DNA of 64,000 nucleotides from Nonomuraea sediminis (GCF_018531495.1 NZ_JAHDTI010000003.1:248001-312000); one strand, 5' to 3'. Numbered from the stretch's first letter, positions 8,361-18,100 are shown. Numbers and translations are program-made. The notes: generated by a model not told the origin, from the sequence alone.

Positions 8361-9287
8361 ATGCGCACCACCGCCGACTCCATCCTGCAGCCGTCCGACG
8401 AGGTGGCGCAGGCCCTCGCCGCCGGAGCCCCGGTCGTCGCCCTGGAGTCCACGATCATCTCCCACGGTCTGCCGCAGCCTCGCAATCTGGAGGTCGCCAG
8501 GGAGTTGGAGGCGGTCGTCCGCGCCGCGGGAGCCGTACCGGCGACCATCGCGGTGCTGGACGGGGTCGCCAAGGTCGGGCTGGACGAGGTGGAGCTGGAG
8601 CGCATCGCGACCGAGAGCGGGCTGCGCAAGCTGGGGCAGCGTGACCTGCCGGTGGCGGCGGCGCTGAAGGCCAGCGGTGCGACCACCGTGTCGGCGACGG
8701 CGTTCCTGGCCGCGCGGGCCGGGATCCGGATCTTCGCGACCGGCGGGCTCGGCGGCGTTCACCGCGGCTGGACCGAGGATCAGGACGAGTCGGCCGACCT
8801 GGACACGCTGGCGCGCACCCGCATCACGATCGTGTGCGCGGGCGTCAAGTCGATCCTGGACGTGCCCGCGACGCTGCAGCGGCTCGAGACGCGCGGCGTC
8901 ACCGTGGCCGGCTACCGTACCGACAGCTTCCCCGGCTTCTACCTGCACTCCTCCGGCGAGCCCGTCGACTGGCGGATCGAGTCGCCCGAGCAGGCCGCGG
9001 CGATCATGCGCGGCCAGGACGCGCTCGGCGGCGCGCACACCGCGCTGATCGTGGCCAACCCCGTGCCCGAGGACCGGCAGCTCGACCCGGCGCTGCACGA
9101 CCGGGTGCTGGCCGAGGCGCTGGCCGCGGCGGGCAGGGACGGCGTCACCGGGCAGGCCATCACGCCGTACCTGCTCGGCTACCTGGTGCGCGGCACGCAG
9201 GGCGCCTCGCTCGAGGCCAACCTGGCAGCGGTGCGCGGCAACACCGCGCTCGCGGCCCAGATCGCGCTGGCCTGGTCACGGCCGTGA
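8361..9287 (+). CDS. psuG: Pseudouridine-5'-phosphate glycosidase
   Basis: A 308-residue PsuG (indigoidine-synthase A fold) that splits pseudouridine 5'-phosphate into uracil and ribose 5-phosphate in the cytoplasm. The family signature is strong: VVALESTIISHGLPQP near the N-terminus, then PATIAVLDG and GLGGVHRG, with ANPVPE further on. The length matches the family. The AAGGAG ribosome site lies rather far (about 12 bases) from the ATG, but no better start is seen. The gene overlaps the kinase gene downstream by a GTGA junction, reconstructing the PsuG-PsuK nucleoside salvage pair. Confidence 0.96.
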   Translation: MRTTADSILQPSDEVAQALAAGAPVVALESTIISHGLPQPRNLEVARELEAVVRAAGAVPATIAVLDGVAKVGLDEVELERIATESGLRKLGQRDLPVAAALKASGATTVSATAFLAARAGIRIFATGGLGGVHRGWTEDQDESADLDTLARTRITIVCAGVKSILDVPATLQRLETRGVTVAGYRTDSFPGFYLHSSGEPVDWRIESPEQAAAIMRGQDALGGAHTALIVANPVPEDRQLDPALHDRVLAEALAAAGRDGVTGQAITPYLLGYLVRGTQGASLEANLAAVRGNTALAAQIALAWSRP

Positions 9288-10213
9288 GCGACTCCGGCCT
9301 GCTCGTGATCGGCGACGTCGTCACCGACGTCGTGGCGCTGCACGGAACGCCCGTCATGTCGGGCACCGACACCGCTGCCGACATCGTGCTGCGGCCGGGG
9401 GGCTCGGGGGCGAACACCGCCGCCTGGGCCGCCTACCTGGGCGCCGACGTCCGGCTGCTGGCGCGCCTGGGCTACGACAGCAGCGAGTGGCACACCACCG
9501 AACTGGTCAAGACGGGCGTGCGGCCGCACGTCCGGGTCGATCCCGATCATCCCACGGCCGTCGTCATCTCGATGGTCGACAAGACCGGCGAGCGTTCCAT
9601 GCTCACCAACCGCGGCGCGGGCGGCAGGATCTCGGCCGCCGACTGGGATCCCAGCTTCCTGGACGGGGTGCGCCACCTGCACCTGTCCGGCTACACGCTG
9701 TTCGCCGAGGGCGGGCTCGGGCTGGCCAGGCTCGCCATGACGGCCGCCGCCGCGGCCGGCGTCTCGATCAGCGTCGACCCGGCCTCGACCGGCCCGCTGC
9801 GGGACTTCGGCGTGGACCGCTTCTTCGCCGAGACCATCCGCGCCGGGCTGATCATCCCGAACCTCGACGAGGCACTCCTGCTGACCGGCGCGTCCACGCC
9901 TTCTCAGGCTGCCACATCACTCAGCGAGCGGTACGGCCTGGCGGTGGTGAAGCTGGGGTCCCAGGGAGCGGTCGCGGCCAGGGACGGCAAGGTCGTCGCG
10001 GCGGCGGAGGGGATTACAGCCGAGGTCGTGGACTCGACGGGCGCGGGTGACGCCTTCGCCGCCGGGTTCCTGACGGCGCGGCTCGACGGGTTTTCCGAAG
10101 AGGCCGCCTTGCAGGCAGGATGCCGTGCGGGGGCGGAGTGCGTGGCCCTTGTAGGCGGTCGGCCGCGATACGGTTTGGACCTGAACCTTCTTTACCCTAT
10201 TCACACCGATTGA
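9284..10213 (+). CDS. psuK: PfkB-family carbohydrate kinase, probable pseudouridine kinase
   Basis: A 309-residue ribokinase-family kinase. The N-terminal GDVVTDVVA and Gly-rich PGGSGANTA segments and the C-terminal PfkB signature DSTGAGDAFAAGF with its catalytic Asp are all present. Because it is translationally coupled to psuG (GTG start inside the psuG stop), its substrate is almost certainly pseudouridine, producing the 5'-phosphate that PsuG cleaves. The GTG at 9284 is chosen for this overlap and because it places the first beta strand correctly. The family shares its fold with adenosine and sugar kinases, so the substrate is inferred from context. Confidence 0.9.
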   Translation: MSDSGLLVIGDVVTDVVALHGTPVMSGTDTAADIVLRPGGSGANTAAWAAYLGADVRLLARLGYDSSEWHTTELVKTGVRPHVRVDPDHPTAVVISMVDKTGERSMLTNRGAGGRISAADWDPSFLDGVRHLHLSGYTLFAEGGLGLARLAMTAAAAAGVSISVDPASTGPLRDFGVDRFFAETIRAGLIIPNLDEALLLTGASTPSQAATSLSERYGLAVVKLGSQGAVAARDGKVVAAAEGITAEVVDSTGAGDAFAAGFLTARLDGFSEEAALQAGCRAGAECVALVGGRPRYGLDLNLLYPIHTD

Positions 10214-10277
10214 TAGCTTGCCGCGTAGGCTGCACCAATAGCCACATGCGTCACTCTGGGGAGGATAAGGTCCGCCG

Positions 10278-12653
10278 ATGGACGTCGAGTCATCGATCTG
10301 CCTGAGCGACCTGGTGCCTGCCCTGCGCTGGAGCCGTCCTCAGCAGGTGGCGGAGGCCCTCGCCGATCCGCGCCTGCCCGCGAGCTGGTGGTCCTCGCTC
10401 GCCCTGTCCCGGGCGCTCGGCACCGCCGGGCTCGACTGGATGTGCGAACGGCTGGCGCGGCTCGCGTCCTCCCGCTGGGACCATCTGGCGCTGGCGGACA
10501 TGCTTCCCGCCCTGGTGGTGCACCACATCGACCCCGGGCTGCCGGGCTGGCCCGAGCCCACGCGCGCGGCGATCAACGGGCTCGGCGGGTGGCAGCGGCT
10601 GCGGCGCCTGTGTCCCGGCGACCTGGCCACCCCGTCGGTGGCGGCCGAAGTGGTCATCGGATCGGTCTTCAGGGAGATCCTCGGCCGCGTCCCCGAGGCG
10701 CGGCCGGCGCCGCACCCGGAGATCACCCACCCGGTCCAGCTCCCCTCCCAGCAGTCTTTCCCCTCTGGCGCCCGCCCCGCGGCCCCTTCAGCCGACAGGC
10801 CCCAGACCGGTCCGCTTCCCGCGGTTCCGCCTCTCTCGGCCGGGTCTCCCGCGGCCGCTTCTGGCGCTCGACCCCACACCGGCCCACTTCCCGCGGTCCC
10901 GGGCGACTCCCCCGCCGGACCACCCCCCACGATTCCGCCCTACCCGGCGGACTCCCCCGCCGCGGGGACTCAGCCTGCCCGGCCCCAGACCGGCCCGCAC
11001 CCCACGGTTTCGCCGTTCCAAGCCGATTCCCCGGCCGCCGCGTCAGGGGCCCAGCCCGCCGGACCCCAGACCGGCCCGCATTCCACGATCCCGGCCGCCG
11101 CCTCGGGGGCTCAGCCTGCCGTTCCCGGGGACCAGCCCGGCGCGTTGCCGCGGCGCCCGAACGGGCCCCTTTCCGCGCCGCCTTCCGCGGCCGGCACGTC
11201 GGCGCCCTCGCACACGGGGCCGGTTCCCTCCGTCCCGCCTTCGGGGCCGGGTTCCGGTGCTCCTTCGCGGACCGGGTCCTTCTCGCCGTCAGGCGCGCCG
11301 CCCCAGACCGGGTCCTTCCCCGCCATTCCCACTTCCGGCGCCGCACCGCAGAGCGGGGCGTTCCCCGCCGCGGGCGCGCCCCCGCAGACAGGACCGTTCC
11401 CCGCCGCGGGCGCGCCCCCGCAGACCGGGCCGTTCCCTGCCGTGCCGCCTTCCGGGGCTTCGCCGCAGAGCGGGTCCTTCCCCGCTTCGGGGTCCTCGGG
11501 CGGAGGGCCGCACACCGGGACGTTCTCCGCGATTCCGGCCGCGCCCGGGTCGCAGGCGTTCGCGGGTTCCGGATCGCCGGCCGTACCGTCTGACACCGAC
11601 CACGCGATGGTGCGGGTGGTCGACAGCCTCTTCCGCAGCCTGGACAAGCTGGAGCTGGCGGTGGCCGTGCACCGGCTGTTCGCCGAGGACCCCGTGAGCC
11701 TGCGTACGCTCGCGCACAAGATGCTCGTCGACCGGGACGTGCTGTCGCAGGCGCAGCGCACCGCCGAGGAACGCATCCTGCACTGGCTGCGCTCGTCGGA
11801 GTCCGCGCCGGTGACCGGGCACATGTTCCGGCTGACCGAGTGGCTCGGCGCCGCCGCCACCCAGGACCAGCTGATCGGGGCCGACCCGGCCCACCCGGTG
11901 AGCGTGCCGTCGTTGCGGTCGCCGCTGTGGCGGGTGCTGGTCACGCTCATGCCCGACCGGCGCCTGCAGGACGGCTGGCTCGTCGTCGGCGACATCCACG
12001 GCCTGCAGGAGCGTACCCGGCAACTGCTCGCTGCCCGTCGCGACTCCGACCCGCTGGAACTCCTCGCCGAACTCGGCATCCGCGCCCACTCGGCCAAGGC
12101 CTGGCTCGACGCCCTCCCCGCGGAGGCGCCCTCGGAGCCCATGGCCGCCTCTGCCGCTCCGGCGCCCGCCCAGCCGCTGCCCCGCCGTACTCCCGGGGCC
12201 AACGGCCACCACCATCGCGGCGGCCAGCCCATCCCCACCGCCGAAACCGGCTCGATCGACCCCACCGCGGCCCTCGCCACCCTCTCGGCCCTGTCGGGCG
12301 GCCGGCCCCCGGTCCTGCCGGGCCTGGCGGGCGCCCCCTCCACGCCGCCTCCGCCCATCCCCGGCCCCACCTCGGAACCGCGCCGCTGGCAACGCATCGA
12401 GGTCACCCCCGAACACCTCCGCGGCGGCCCCGTACCGGTCCCCGAGGGGTACGCTGCCCAGCTCGGCATGCGCCCCGGCACCCTCCTGTCGGTAACGGGC
12501 CCCGGCGACAACGCCATCGTCCTCGTCTGGCAGGGCCACCAGCCGGTCTTCGACTCCCTCCAGCCGGTCCTCATGCGCCTGAACGCCCGCCCCGGCGACC
12601 AGGTCTACGTCACAGTCGACGGCTACCGCCTAGAAGCCCAACTAACCGCCTAG
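10278..12653 (+). CDS. Large protein of unknown function with PxTG-type repeats
   Basis: A 791-residue protein I cannot name. Four parts are visible. Residues 1-150 form a Trp/Leu-rich helical domain (ALRWSRPQQVAEAL, LPASWWSSLALSRALG). Residues about 155-440 are a Pro/Ala/Gly/Ser linker built from about a dozen copies of P-x-T/S-G-x-x-P-x-x-P. Residues about 445-600 are helical and contain a segment (PVSLRTLAHKMLVDRDVLSQ) that faintly resembles a sigma-70 region 4 helix-turn-helix. The last 80 residues are a compact beta-rich domain (AAQLGMRPGTLLSVTG). There is no signal peptide or membrane helix, so it is probably cytoplasmic. An AAGG ribosome site lies seven bases before the ATG. Confidence 0.8.
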   Translation: MDVESSICLSDLVPALRWSRPQQVAEALADPRLPASWWSSLALSRALGTAGLDWMCERLARLASSRWDHLALADMLPALVVHHIDPGLPGWPEPTRAAINGLGGWQRLRRLCPGDLATPSVAAEVVIGSVFREILGRVPEARPAPHPEITHPVQLPSQQSFPSGARPAAPSADRPQTGPLPAVPPLSAGSPAAASGARPHTGPLPAVPGDSPAGPPPTIPPYPADSPAAGTQPARPQTGPHPTVSPFQADSPAAASGAQPAGPQTGPHSTIPAAASGAQPAVPGDQPGALPRRPNGPLSAPPSAAGTSAPSHTGPVPSVPPSGPGSGAPSRTGSFSPSGAPPQTGSFPAIPTSGAAPQSGAFPAAGAPPQTGPFPAAGAPPQTGPFPAVPPSGASPQSGSFPASGSSGGGPHTGTFSAIPAAPGSQAFAGSGSPAVPSDTDHAMVRVVDSLFRSLDKLELAVAVHRLFAEDPVSLRTLAHKMLVDRDVLSQAQRTAEERILHWLRSSESAPVTGHMFRLTEWLGAAATQDQLIGADPAHPVSVPSLRSPLWRVLVTLMPDRRLQDGWLVVGDIHGLQERTRQLLAARRDSDPLELLAELGIRAHSAKAWLDALPAEAPSEPMAASAAPAPAQPLPRRTPGANGHHHRGGQPIPTAETGSIDPTAALATLSALSGGRPPVLPGLAGAPSTPPPPIPGPTSEPRRWQRIEVTPEHLRGGPVPVPEGYAAQLGMRPGTLLSVTGPGDNAIVLVWQGHQPVFDSLQPVLMRLNARPGDQVYVTVDGYRLEAQLTA
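10740..11597 (+). repeat. In-frame PxTG repeat tract inside the 791-residue protein
   Basis: About a dozen imperfect copies of a 10-17-residue unit (core PQTG, PHTG or PQSG followed by xxPAxP) make up a proline-rich linker. At DNA level the units at roughly 11359-11440 are near-identical over about 39 bp, pointing to recent tandem duplication. The tract separates two folded regions of the host protein. Confidence 0.85.
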
Positions 12654-12709
12654 CCCACAAGGCCCGCCCCAACCCAAACCCCAAACCCGGCCCCATCACG
12701 CCCCGGCCC

Positions 12710-12757
12710 CACCGCGACCTGGCGCCACCGCGACCTGGCGCCACCGCGACCTGGCGC
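12710..12757. repeat. Three perfect tandem copies of a 16-bp unit
   Basis: CACCGCGACCTGGCGC occurs three times in direct tandem. It lies 57 bp after the stop of the 791-residue protein and contains no convincing gene. The GCGACCT core reappears in the next array, so the two arrays are probably related. Confidence 0.8.
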
Positions 12758-12759
12758 CA

Positions 12760-12960
12760 CATCGCGACCTCCCCGGCGTGTTGCTCCCTCACCCCATGGC
12801 GACCTCACCGCAGGTCGCTCCCTCACCGCATGCGAGCTCACCGCAGGTCGCTCCCCACCCCATGCGAACTCACCCCAGGTCGCTCCCCCACCCCATGGCG
12901 ACCTCACCCCAGGTCGCTCCCTCACCGCATGCGACCTCACCGCACGTTGCTCCCTCTCCC
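12760..12960. repeat. Array of about six 33-36-bp palindromic units (REP-like)
   Basis: Units of 33-36 bp starting at each CAT contain GCGACCT-CACCCC-AGGTCGC or close variants. In the best copies the 7-bp arms are exact inverted repeats around a 6-base loop, so each unit could fold as a hairpin. Five to six copies run head to tail with small substitutions. Reading frames through it are low-complexity on both strands and look non-coding. It resembles repetitive extragenic palindromes more than any gene or CRISPR. Confidence 0.75.
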
Positions 12961-13080
12961 TGCGTACGGCGAGCACAAGCCCCCGGGTACTCCGCCACCC
13001 AGCATCCGGACCGTGCTTCTCGGCATCCCGCGGCCCCACCCAGGCGCCGCGTCGGCGGGAAGGTGGTCGGCGAAAGACGG

Positions 13081-13223
13081 CGCCCCGTACGGCGGCGCCC
13101 TGTACGGCGATGCCCCGTACGGCGGCGCCCTGTACGGCGGTGCCCCGTACCCGGGCGCACCATACGGGGGCGCACCATACGGGGGCGCGGCGCACCGTAC
13201 AGCGGCGCACCTTACGGCGGCGA
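13081..13223. repeat. 15-bp tandem array (GTACGGCGGCGCCCC type)
   Basis: About nine 15-bp units of the type GCCCCGTACGGCGGC, with scattered substitutions, follow one another. Since 15 is a multiple of three, both strands translate as repeats: YGAPP-type on the minus strand and APYGG-type on the plus strand. Neither frame has a good start or folded domain, so I call this a repeat array or the remnant of a Gly/Pro/Tyr-rich protein, not a gene. The stretch 12961-13080 between arrays shows nothing recognisable. Confidence 0.75.
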
Positions 13224-13290
13224 GCCTCGCAGGCGGGCGCGAACGGTGTGTTCGTCGGGGTGAGCGCAACGCTGAGCGTGCGCGAGGGCT

Positions 13291-14388
13291 CTAGCAGTCG
13301 CAGCTGCAGTCGCAACAGCAGCCGTCGTCGCAACTACAGCAGTCGCAGCAGCTGCCGCAGTCCCCGCAGTTGGAGCAGCCGTCGCAGCACCCCGTGTCGC
13401 AGCGGTCGGTGCATGACTTGTGGCGGTCCTCGTCCCACGGCGGCCGGTACAGGCCGCACGTACAGCAGGCCAGGGCACCGCAGACCAGCGAGAGCAGACC
13501 GCCTGGGTCCTGCTCGACCTTCCGCTCCTCCTCGGTCTCCGAGGCGTCGGCGAACGTGCGGGTGACGGCTCTGTCCGTCTCCTTGACCAGCAGCGCGGTG
13601 ACCAGGCCGCGGCGCTCCAGGTCCAGGTCGGCCACGGCGACCCGCAGCCCCGCGACCGCGTCGTCGCAGAGCCGCCTGGCCTCCGCCAGGCTGGTGCCCG
13701 ACGCCACGAGCGGGTTGTACGCCCCGCGGGCACGGTCGGCCGCCAGGTCCTCGACCGCGTCGAGCAGATGGGCCAGGCGACCGAAATACCGGCCCGCCTC
13801 CTCCAGAGTCACCCGGTTGTGCGGCCGGTCGGCCAGCACGGCGGTGTGGCCGAAGGCCGCGGCGACGGCGGACTCGGTGGGCGCGGTGAGCTCCAGCACG
13901 CCCAGGCCGGACCGCCGTTCGAGCCTGGCCTGCTCCTCCACCGCGGCGGCCAGCGGCGCCGGATCGAACCCGATGCCGGTGGCGGTCTCGCCTCCGGCGG
14001 CCGACCAGCGGACGGCCAGCCGCGTGGCACCGGCGGCCACCAGCCTGCGCGCGTAGACGCCGTCGCCGTCCTCGACGTGGTCCTTGACCTTGCCCGCGGC
14101 CAGGATCAGCGATACGGCTGCCGCCAGCCGTACACCTTCCGCCTCGACGACGTCGGCGCGCTTGAAGCCGCGCAGCGCGCACGGCCCGGCCTGGCGGCGT
14201 GGCGCGGTCGCGGGCCGCTGCGCCTCGGTGAGCACCGAGACGAGCAGCCCGTCATAGCTCGTCACGAGACGCGCGGCATGGCCATGCTCGTCCCGCAGGG
14301 CCAGGCACAGCCCGCAAAGATGCGCCAGCCAATCCTTGAACAGTCCCGCGCATAACCCATGCCGACAAGGACGAACGATCCCGAACAC
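13291..14388 (-). CDS. DUF5685-family protein with a cysteine-rich tail
   Basis: A 365-residue protein of the DUF5685 family (actinobacterial, no established function). The GTG at 14388 gives the family's usual N-terminus (FGIVRPCRHGL) and is preferred to the upstream ATG at 14445. Conserved features include LCGLCLALRDEHGH near residues 25-40 and a long helical body. The last 60 or so residues are unusual: about twenty cysteines in clusters such as CCDGC, CGDCGSCCDCC and CCCDCSCDC, interspersed with Asp and Gly. Such a tail could bind several metal ions. No signal peptide is present. Confidence 0.85.
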   Translation of the reverse strand: MFGIVRPCRHGLCAGLFKDWLAHLCGLCLALRDEHGHAARLVTSYDGLLVSVLTEAQRPATAPRRQAGPCALRGFKRADVVEAEGVRLAAAVSLILAAGKVKDHVEDGDGVYARRLVAAGATRLAVRWSAAGGETATGIGFDPAPLAAAVEEQARLERRSGLGVLELTAPTESAVAAAFGHTAVLADRPHNRVTLEEAGRYFGRLAHLLDAVEDLAADRARGAYNPLVASGTSLAEARRLCDDAVAGLRVAVADLDLERRGLVTALLVKETDRAVTRTFADASETEEERKVEQDPGGLLSLVCGALACCTCGLYRPPWDEDRHKSCTDRCDTGCCDGCSNCGDCGSCCDCCSCDDGCCCDCSCDC

Positions 14389-14735
14389 GCGCCAACCGTA
14401 GCGTTCACGCACGGCACAGCCATCGTCGGGTGGCTTCGCGCACATCTCGGAAATCGATCAGGCCGCGCCTGATCCCCCGGCCAGGCGGTGGTGAAGCAAA
14501 TCCACACATCCTGACGGGCCAACGCTATGTCACCGGCAATCTTGGTGGACATCGGCGCGGTGCGGAACGCCGCACTTTCAAGCTCGGGCAGGTTGGCCGT
14601 ACATCGGAACTGACTTGATCACCGCCGGTCACGATCGTGCGGCTGGTTCCTGTTTGAAGGTCAATGGCCTTCGGGCCAGGCCGTACTAACCTGCTTGGCA
14701 GTCTCCGAGAGTCGTGGCGGCGTTACGATCGGTCC
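14389..14735. other. Intergenic region with no recognised gene
   Basis: About 350 bp between the divergent DUF5685 and small membrane-protein genes. Both promoters should lie here, but I see no convincing -35/-10 pair, no long palindrome and no ORF with a ribosome site. Confidence 0.5.
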
Positions 14736-14990
14736 ATGCCCAGCCTGGCGATCTCCACCCCGGGACTCATCGCGCTGACCGTGGTCGTCACTGCCACCGC
14801 CATCTGGTTGATCGTCCTGGCCGCGCGCCTCACCCGCCGCCCACGCAACCGCCTGATCCCCGCCGACGACCTCGCCGACCAGGCGCGCGAAATGAAGGCA
14901 CACGGCCAGATCCAAGAGGCCGTCTTCCTGGTACGCGGCGAGACGGGAATGAGCCAGCGCGCAGCCGTCCGCTTCGTCCGCCGCCTTTGA
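14736..14990 (+). CDS. Small membrane protein with L7/L12-CTD-like tail
   Basis: An 84-residue protein with one N-terminal membrane helix (about residues 9-30, LIALTVVVTATAIWLIVLAA) followed by a basic stop-transfer RRPRNR and a cytoplasmic tail. The tail ends in IQEAVFLVRGETGMSQRAA, a pattern like the C-terminal domain of ribosomal protein L7/L12 (VRxxTGLGLKEAK). Small actinobacterial proteins joining one membrane helix to such a domain are common and uncharacterised. The ATG at 14736 is chosen because it directly precedes the helix. Confidence 0.75.
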   Translation: MPSLAISTPGLIALTVVVTATAIWLIVLAARLTRRPRNRLIPADDLADQAREMKAHGQIQEAVFLVRGETGMSQRAAVRFVRRL

Positions 14991-14996
14991 CCCAGA

Positions 14997-15020
14997 CATC
15001 GGCGAGTGCCTGTGCCGATG
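14997..15020. terminator. Possible terminator hairpin after the small membrane protein
   Basis: CATCGGC and GCCGATG form a 7-bp stem around a 10-base loop, starting 7 bp after the stop codon. There is no U-tract, as is common in actinomycetes. Confidence 0.4.
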
Positions 15021-15193
15021 GGGTTCGCCACCGGACGAGGCTGACGGGATGACCGGCGCGCCCGACACCAACGCGGCCGGTACGCCCCTGGCTGCTTCAC
15101 AGGAGTCACAGGGCAAGCCGACCCGTCATCCCGAAGGCCTCCGGCGGACACGGCTCGATCCGCCGCCTCGCCCCATGAGCGAGGAGACAGGTC

Positions 15194-18100
15194 CTAGTCG
15201 AGGGGGAAGAGGTGGAGGCGGTGGGCGGTGGCGGCGGCCTCGGTGCGGGAGGACACGCCCAGTTTGGACAGGATGTTGGAGACGTGGACGCTGACCGTCT
15301 TGACCGAGATGAAGAGCTCTGCGGCGATCTCCCGGTTGCTGCGGCCGTCGGTTACCTGGGACAGGACCTCCAGCTCCCTGGCCGTGAGCCCGAGCGGCGG
15401 ACCCTGGGGCGCGGGCTCGTCCGCGATCGCGATCCTGGCTCGGCGGGCCAGGTCGTCGAGCTCCGCCGCGAGCGGCACCGCGCCCAGCTGCTCCGCCAGC
15501 TCCCGCGCGCGGGTCAGCCGCGCCGTCGCGCCCTGCCTGTCGCCGGCCGCGACCGCCGCACGTGCCCCGCCCAGCAACGCCCAAGCCTCCGAGTACGGCT
15601 GTCGCAGCTCCCCCCAAGCCGCCACCGCCGCATCCCAGGCCCCGACCCGCCACGCCGCGGTATCCGCCACGACCTCGCCCCCCGAAACCGACCCATCCCC
15701 ACGACGAGCGCCAACCCCGCCGGAAGCCGCAGGAGGCCCGGTGGGCGAGCCGTCGGGCGCCGCGGTGTTCGGGCGGGACCCGGCGCCGGCCGCGTTCTTG
15801 GGTGAGGGGGCTTCGGCGGGGCCGGTCAGGGCGAGGAAGGTGAGGTGGAGGGCTCGTTGGAGGTCGCCTTCCACGTCGAGCCAGGAGGCCATGGACCGCA
15901 GTTCGTCCACCGGGGCCGAGCCCAGGCGGGCGCAGGTGACCAGGACGGGCCACGAGTAGCGGGGGTTGGCGGTGAGGTCCTGTTCGCGCAGGATGCGGAG
16001 GGCGAGACGGCGAGCCTCGTCGGGACGGCCGTGCGCGGTGAGGAGCTCGATCTCGCGGCGCGCCTGCGGCAGGACCGTCTGGTCCCGGAACGTGCCGCGG
16101 GCCAGCGCGCTGCGGGTGGCGGCGAAGAGCGTGTCGGCCCGGTCGAGCTGGCCGCGGGCGAGCGCGATGTCGAAGGCGAACCCCTGCACGCTGGCCCGGT
16201 AGGGCGCCGGCGGGATGAGGTCGAGCGCGTGCTCGACCACCTCGAGCGCCTCGTCCCAGCGGCCGAGCGAGACCAGCGGCTCGGCCAGGTTGATCGACAG
16301 GAACGTGCCCGAGGTGCGGGCCAGGCCGAAGCGTTCGGCCTGGGCGATGCCGTTGCGGGCGACCTGGGCGGCACGTTCGTGCCAGCCGGCGCCCTCCAGC
16401 GCGTCGGACTCGGAGATCGCGCTGCGCAGGAGCGCGTTGTAGGCCTCGGCGCTGACGGCGATCCTGTTGGCCTCGGCGAACGCGCCGAGCTGGGCCTCGA
16501 TCTGCGAGTAGCGGCAGCGTGCCCAGGTCAGCGTGATGAGCGCGTGGGACTCGGTGGGGCCGTCGCCGACCTCGTGGGCGATGCGCATGGCCTGCTCGGC
16601 CGTGGCGATCTTCTCCTCCCACTCCTCGGGGGCGTGGAGCATGCGGGCCAGGCTCTCCAGCACCTGGGCACGCAGGCGGCTGGGCGGCTCGTTCGGCACC
16701 AGCGCCGCCGCCTGCCGCAGGTCGTCGATGAAGCCCTGGCGCCCGAGGTCGTAGCGGGTCAGGCCGCGCTGGCGCAGCATCCGGGCGGCACGGATCGGGT
16801 CGGCTTCCTGGTCCACCTCGGCCAGCGCGGCGCTGGCCAGCGCGATGGCGCGCTCGTACTCGCCCGCCAGGTGGGCCACTGTACTGGTGAGGCGCAGCAC
16901 CTCGGTGTGGTCGGCGCCGATGCGCTCGGCGGCGTCGGGCACCTGATCCCACAGCTCCAGGACGCGGGACATCATGGTGAGCTGCTCGTCGTAGGCGGTG
17001 GACTTGCGGGCGGCGGCGGCCGCGCGCCAGGCGCTGATCAGCGCCCAGGTGGAGTCGTGCGCGGCGTGCCAGTGGTGGGCCAGCTCGATGGCGCCGCGCG
17101 GCGCGGGCAGGATCGACAGGTCCTGCTCGAGCGCCTCGGCGAAACGGGTGTGCAGGCGGGTGTGCTCGCCGGGCAGCAGGTCGTCGTGGAGCGCCTCGCG
17201 GATCAGCGCGTGGCGGAAGGAGTAGCCCTCGCCGTCGACGACCAGCACGTTGCCCGCCACCGCCGGGCGCAGCGCCCGGTTGAGGTCGCCGTCGTCGAGC
17301 CGGGCCACCGCGGTCAGCAGGGCGTGCTCGATGCGCTGGCCGCCGGCGCTGGCCACCCTGAGCAGCTCCTGCGTCTCGTCGGGCAGCCGCTCGACGCTGG
17401 CGAGCAGCAGGTCGCGCAGCGACTCGGGCAGCGCGTCGCCGCCGCCCTCGACCAGCAGCGCCTCGACGAACAGCGGGTTGCCCTCGCTGCGGGCGTAGAT
17501 CTCGTCCATCTCGGCGGCCGACGGCTCGTGCTCCAGGATGCCCGCGGCCTGCGCGATCACCTCTCTGCGCGACAGGCGGCGCAGCTCCAGCCTGGTCACC
17601 CAGGCCACCCGCCCCAGCTCGGCCAGCAGCGGCCGCAGCGGGTGGGTGCGGTGCAGCTCGTCGGCGCGGTAGGTGACGACGATCAGCAGCCGCGCGTCGG
17701 AACGCTGGTAGCGCACCAGGAAGGAGAGCAGGTCGCGGGTGGAGCGGTCGGCCCAGTGAGCGTCCTCGATGACCAGGATGACCGGCTCGTCCTCGGTGAG
17801 CCGCTCGAGCAGGCCGAGCACCTGCTCGAAGAGCCGCGCCCGCGCCTCGGCGCCGTCGCGGTCGGGCTCGCCGAACTCCGGCAGCAGCCGCGCCAGCCCG
17901 CGCGTGGTGCCGCCAGGCACCATCGCCGCGATCGCGTCACGGCCCAGGTCGCGCACCAGCGTGCGCAGCACCGCCGTGAAGGGCGCGAACGGCAGGCCGT
18001 CGGTGCCCAGCTCAAGGCAGCCGCCCACCAGGACCCGGGCGTCGCCCGCGCGGTCGGTGAACTCGTTGATCAAGCGGGTCTTGCCGACGCCCGCCTCGCC

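Noticed and set aside
10740..11597. Sortase LPxTG motifs in the repeat protein
   Set aside because: The repeats read PQTG/PHTG without the leading Leu, there is no signal peptide and no C-terminal hydrophobic anchor.
12710..12960. CRISPR-like array
   Set aside because: The units are contiguous and 16 or 33-36 bp long with no unique spacers of constant length, and no cas genes are in the window.
13291..13480. The DUF5685 Cys tail as a second peptide precursor
   Set aside because: It is the continuous C-terminus of a 365-residue protein with no internal start or ribosome site and no export genes next to it.
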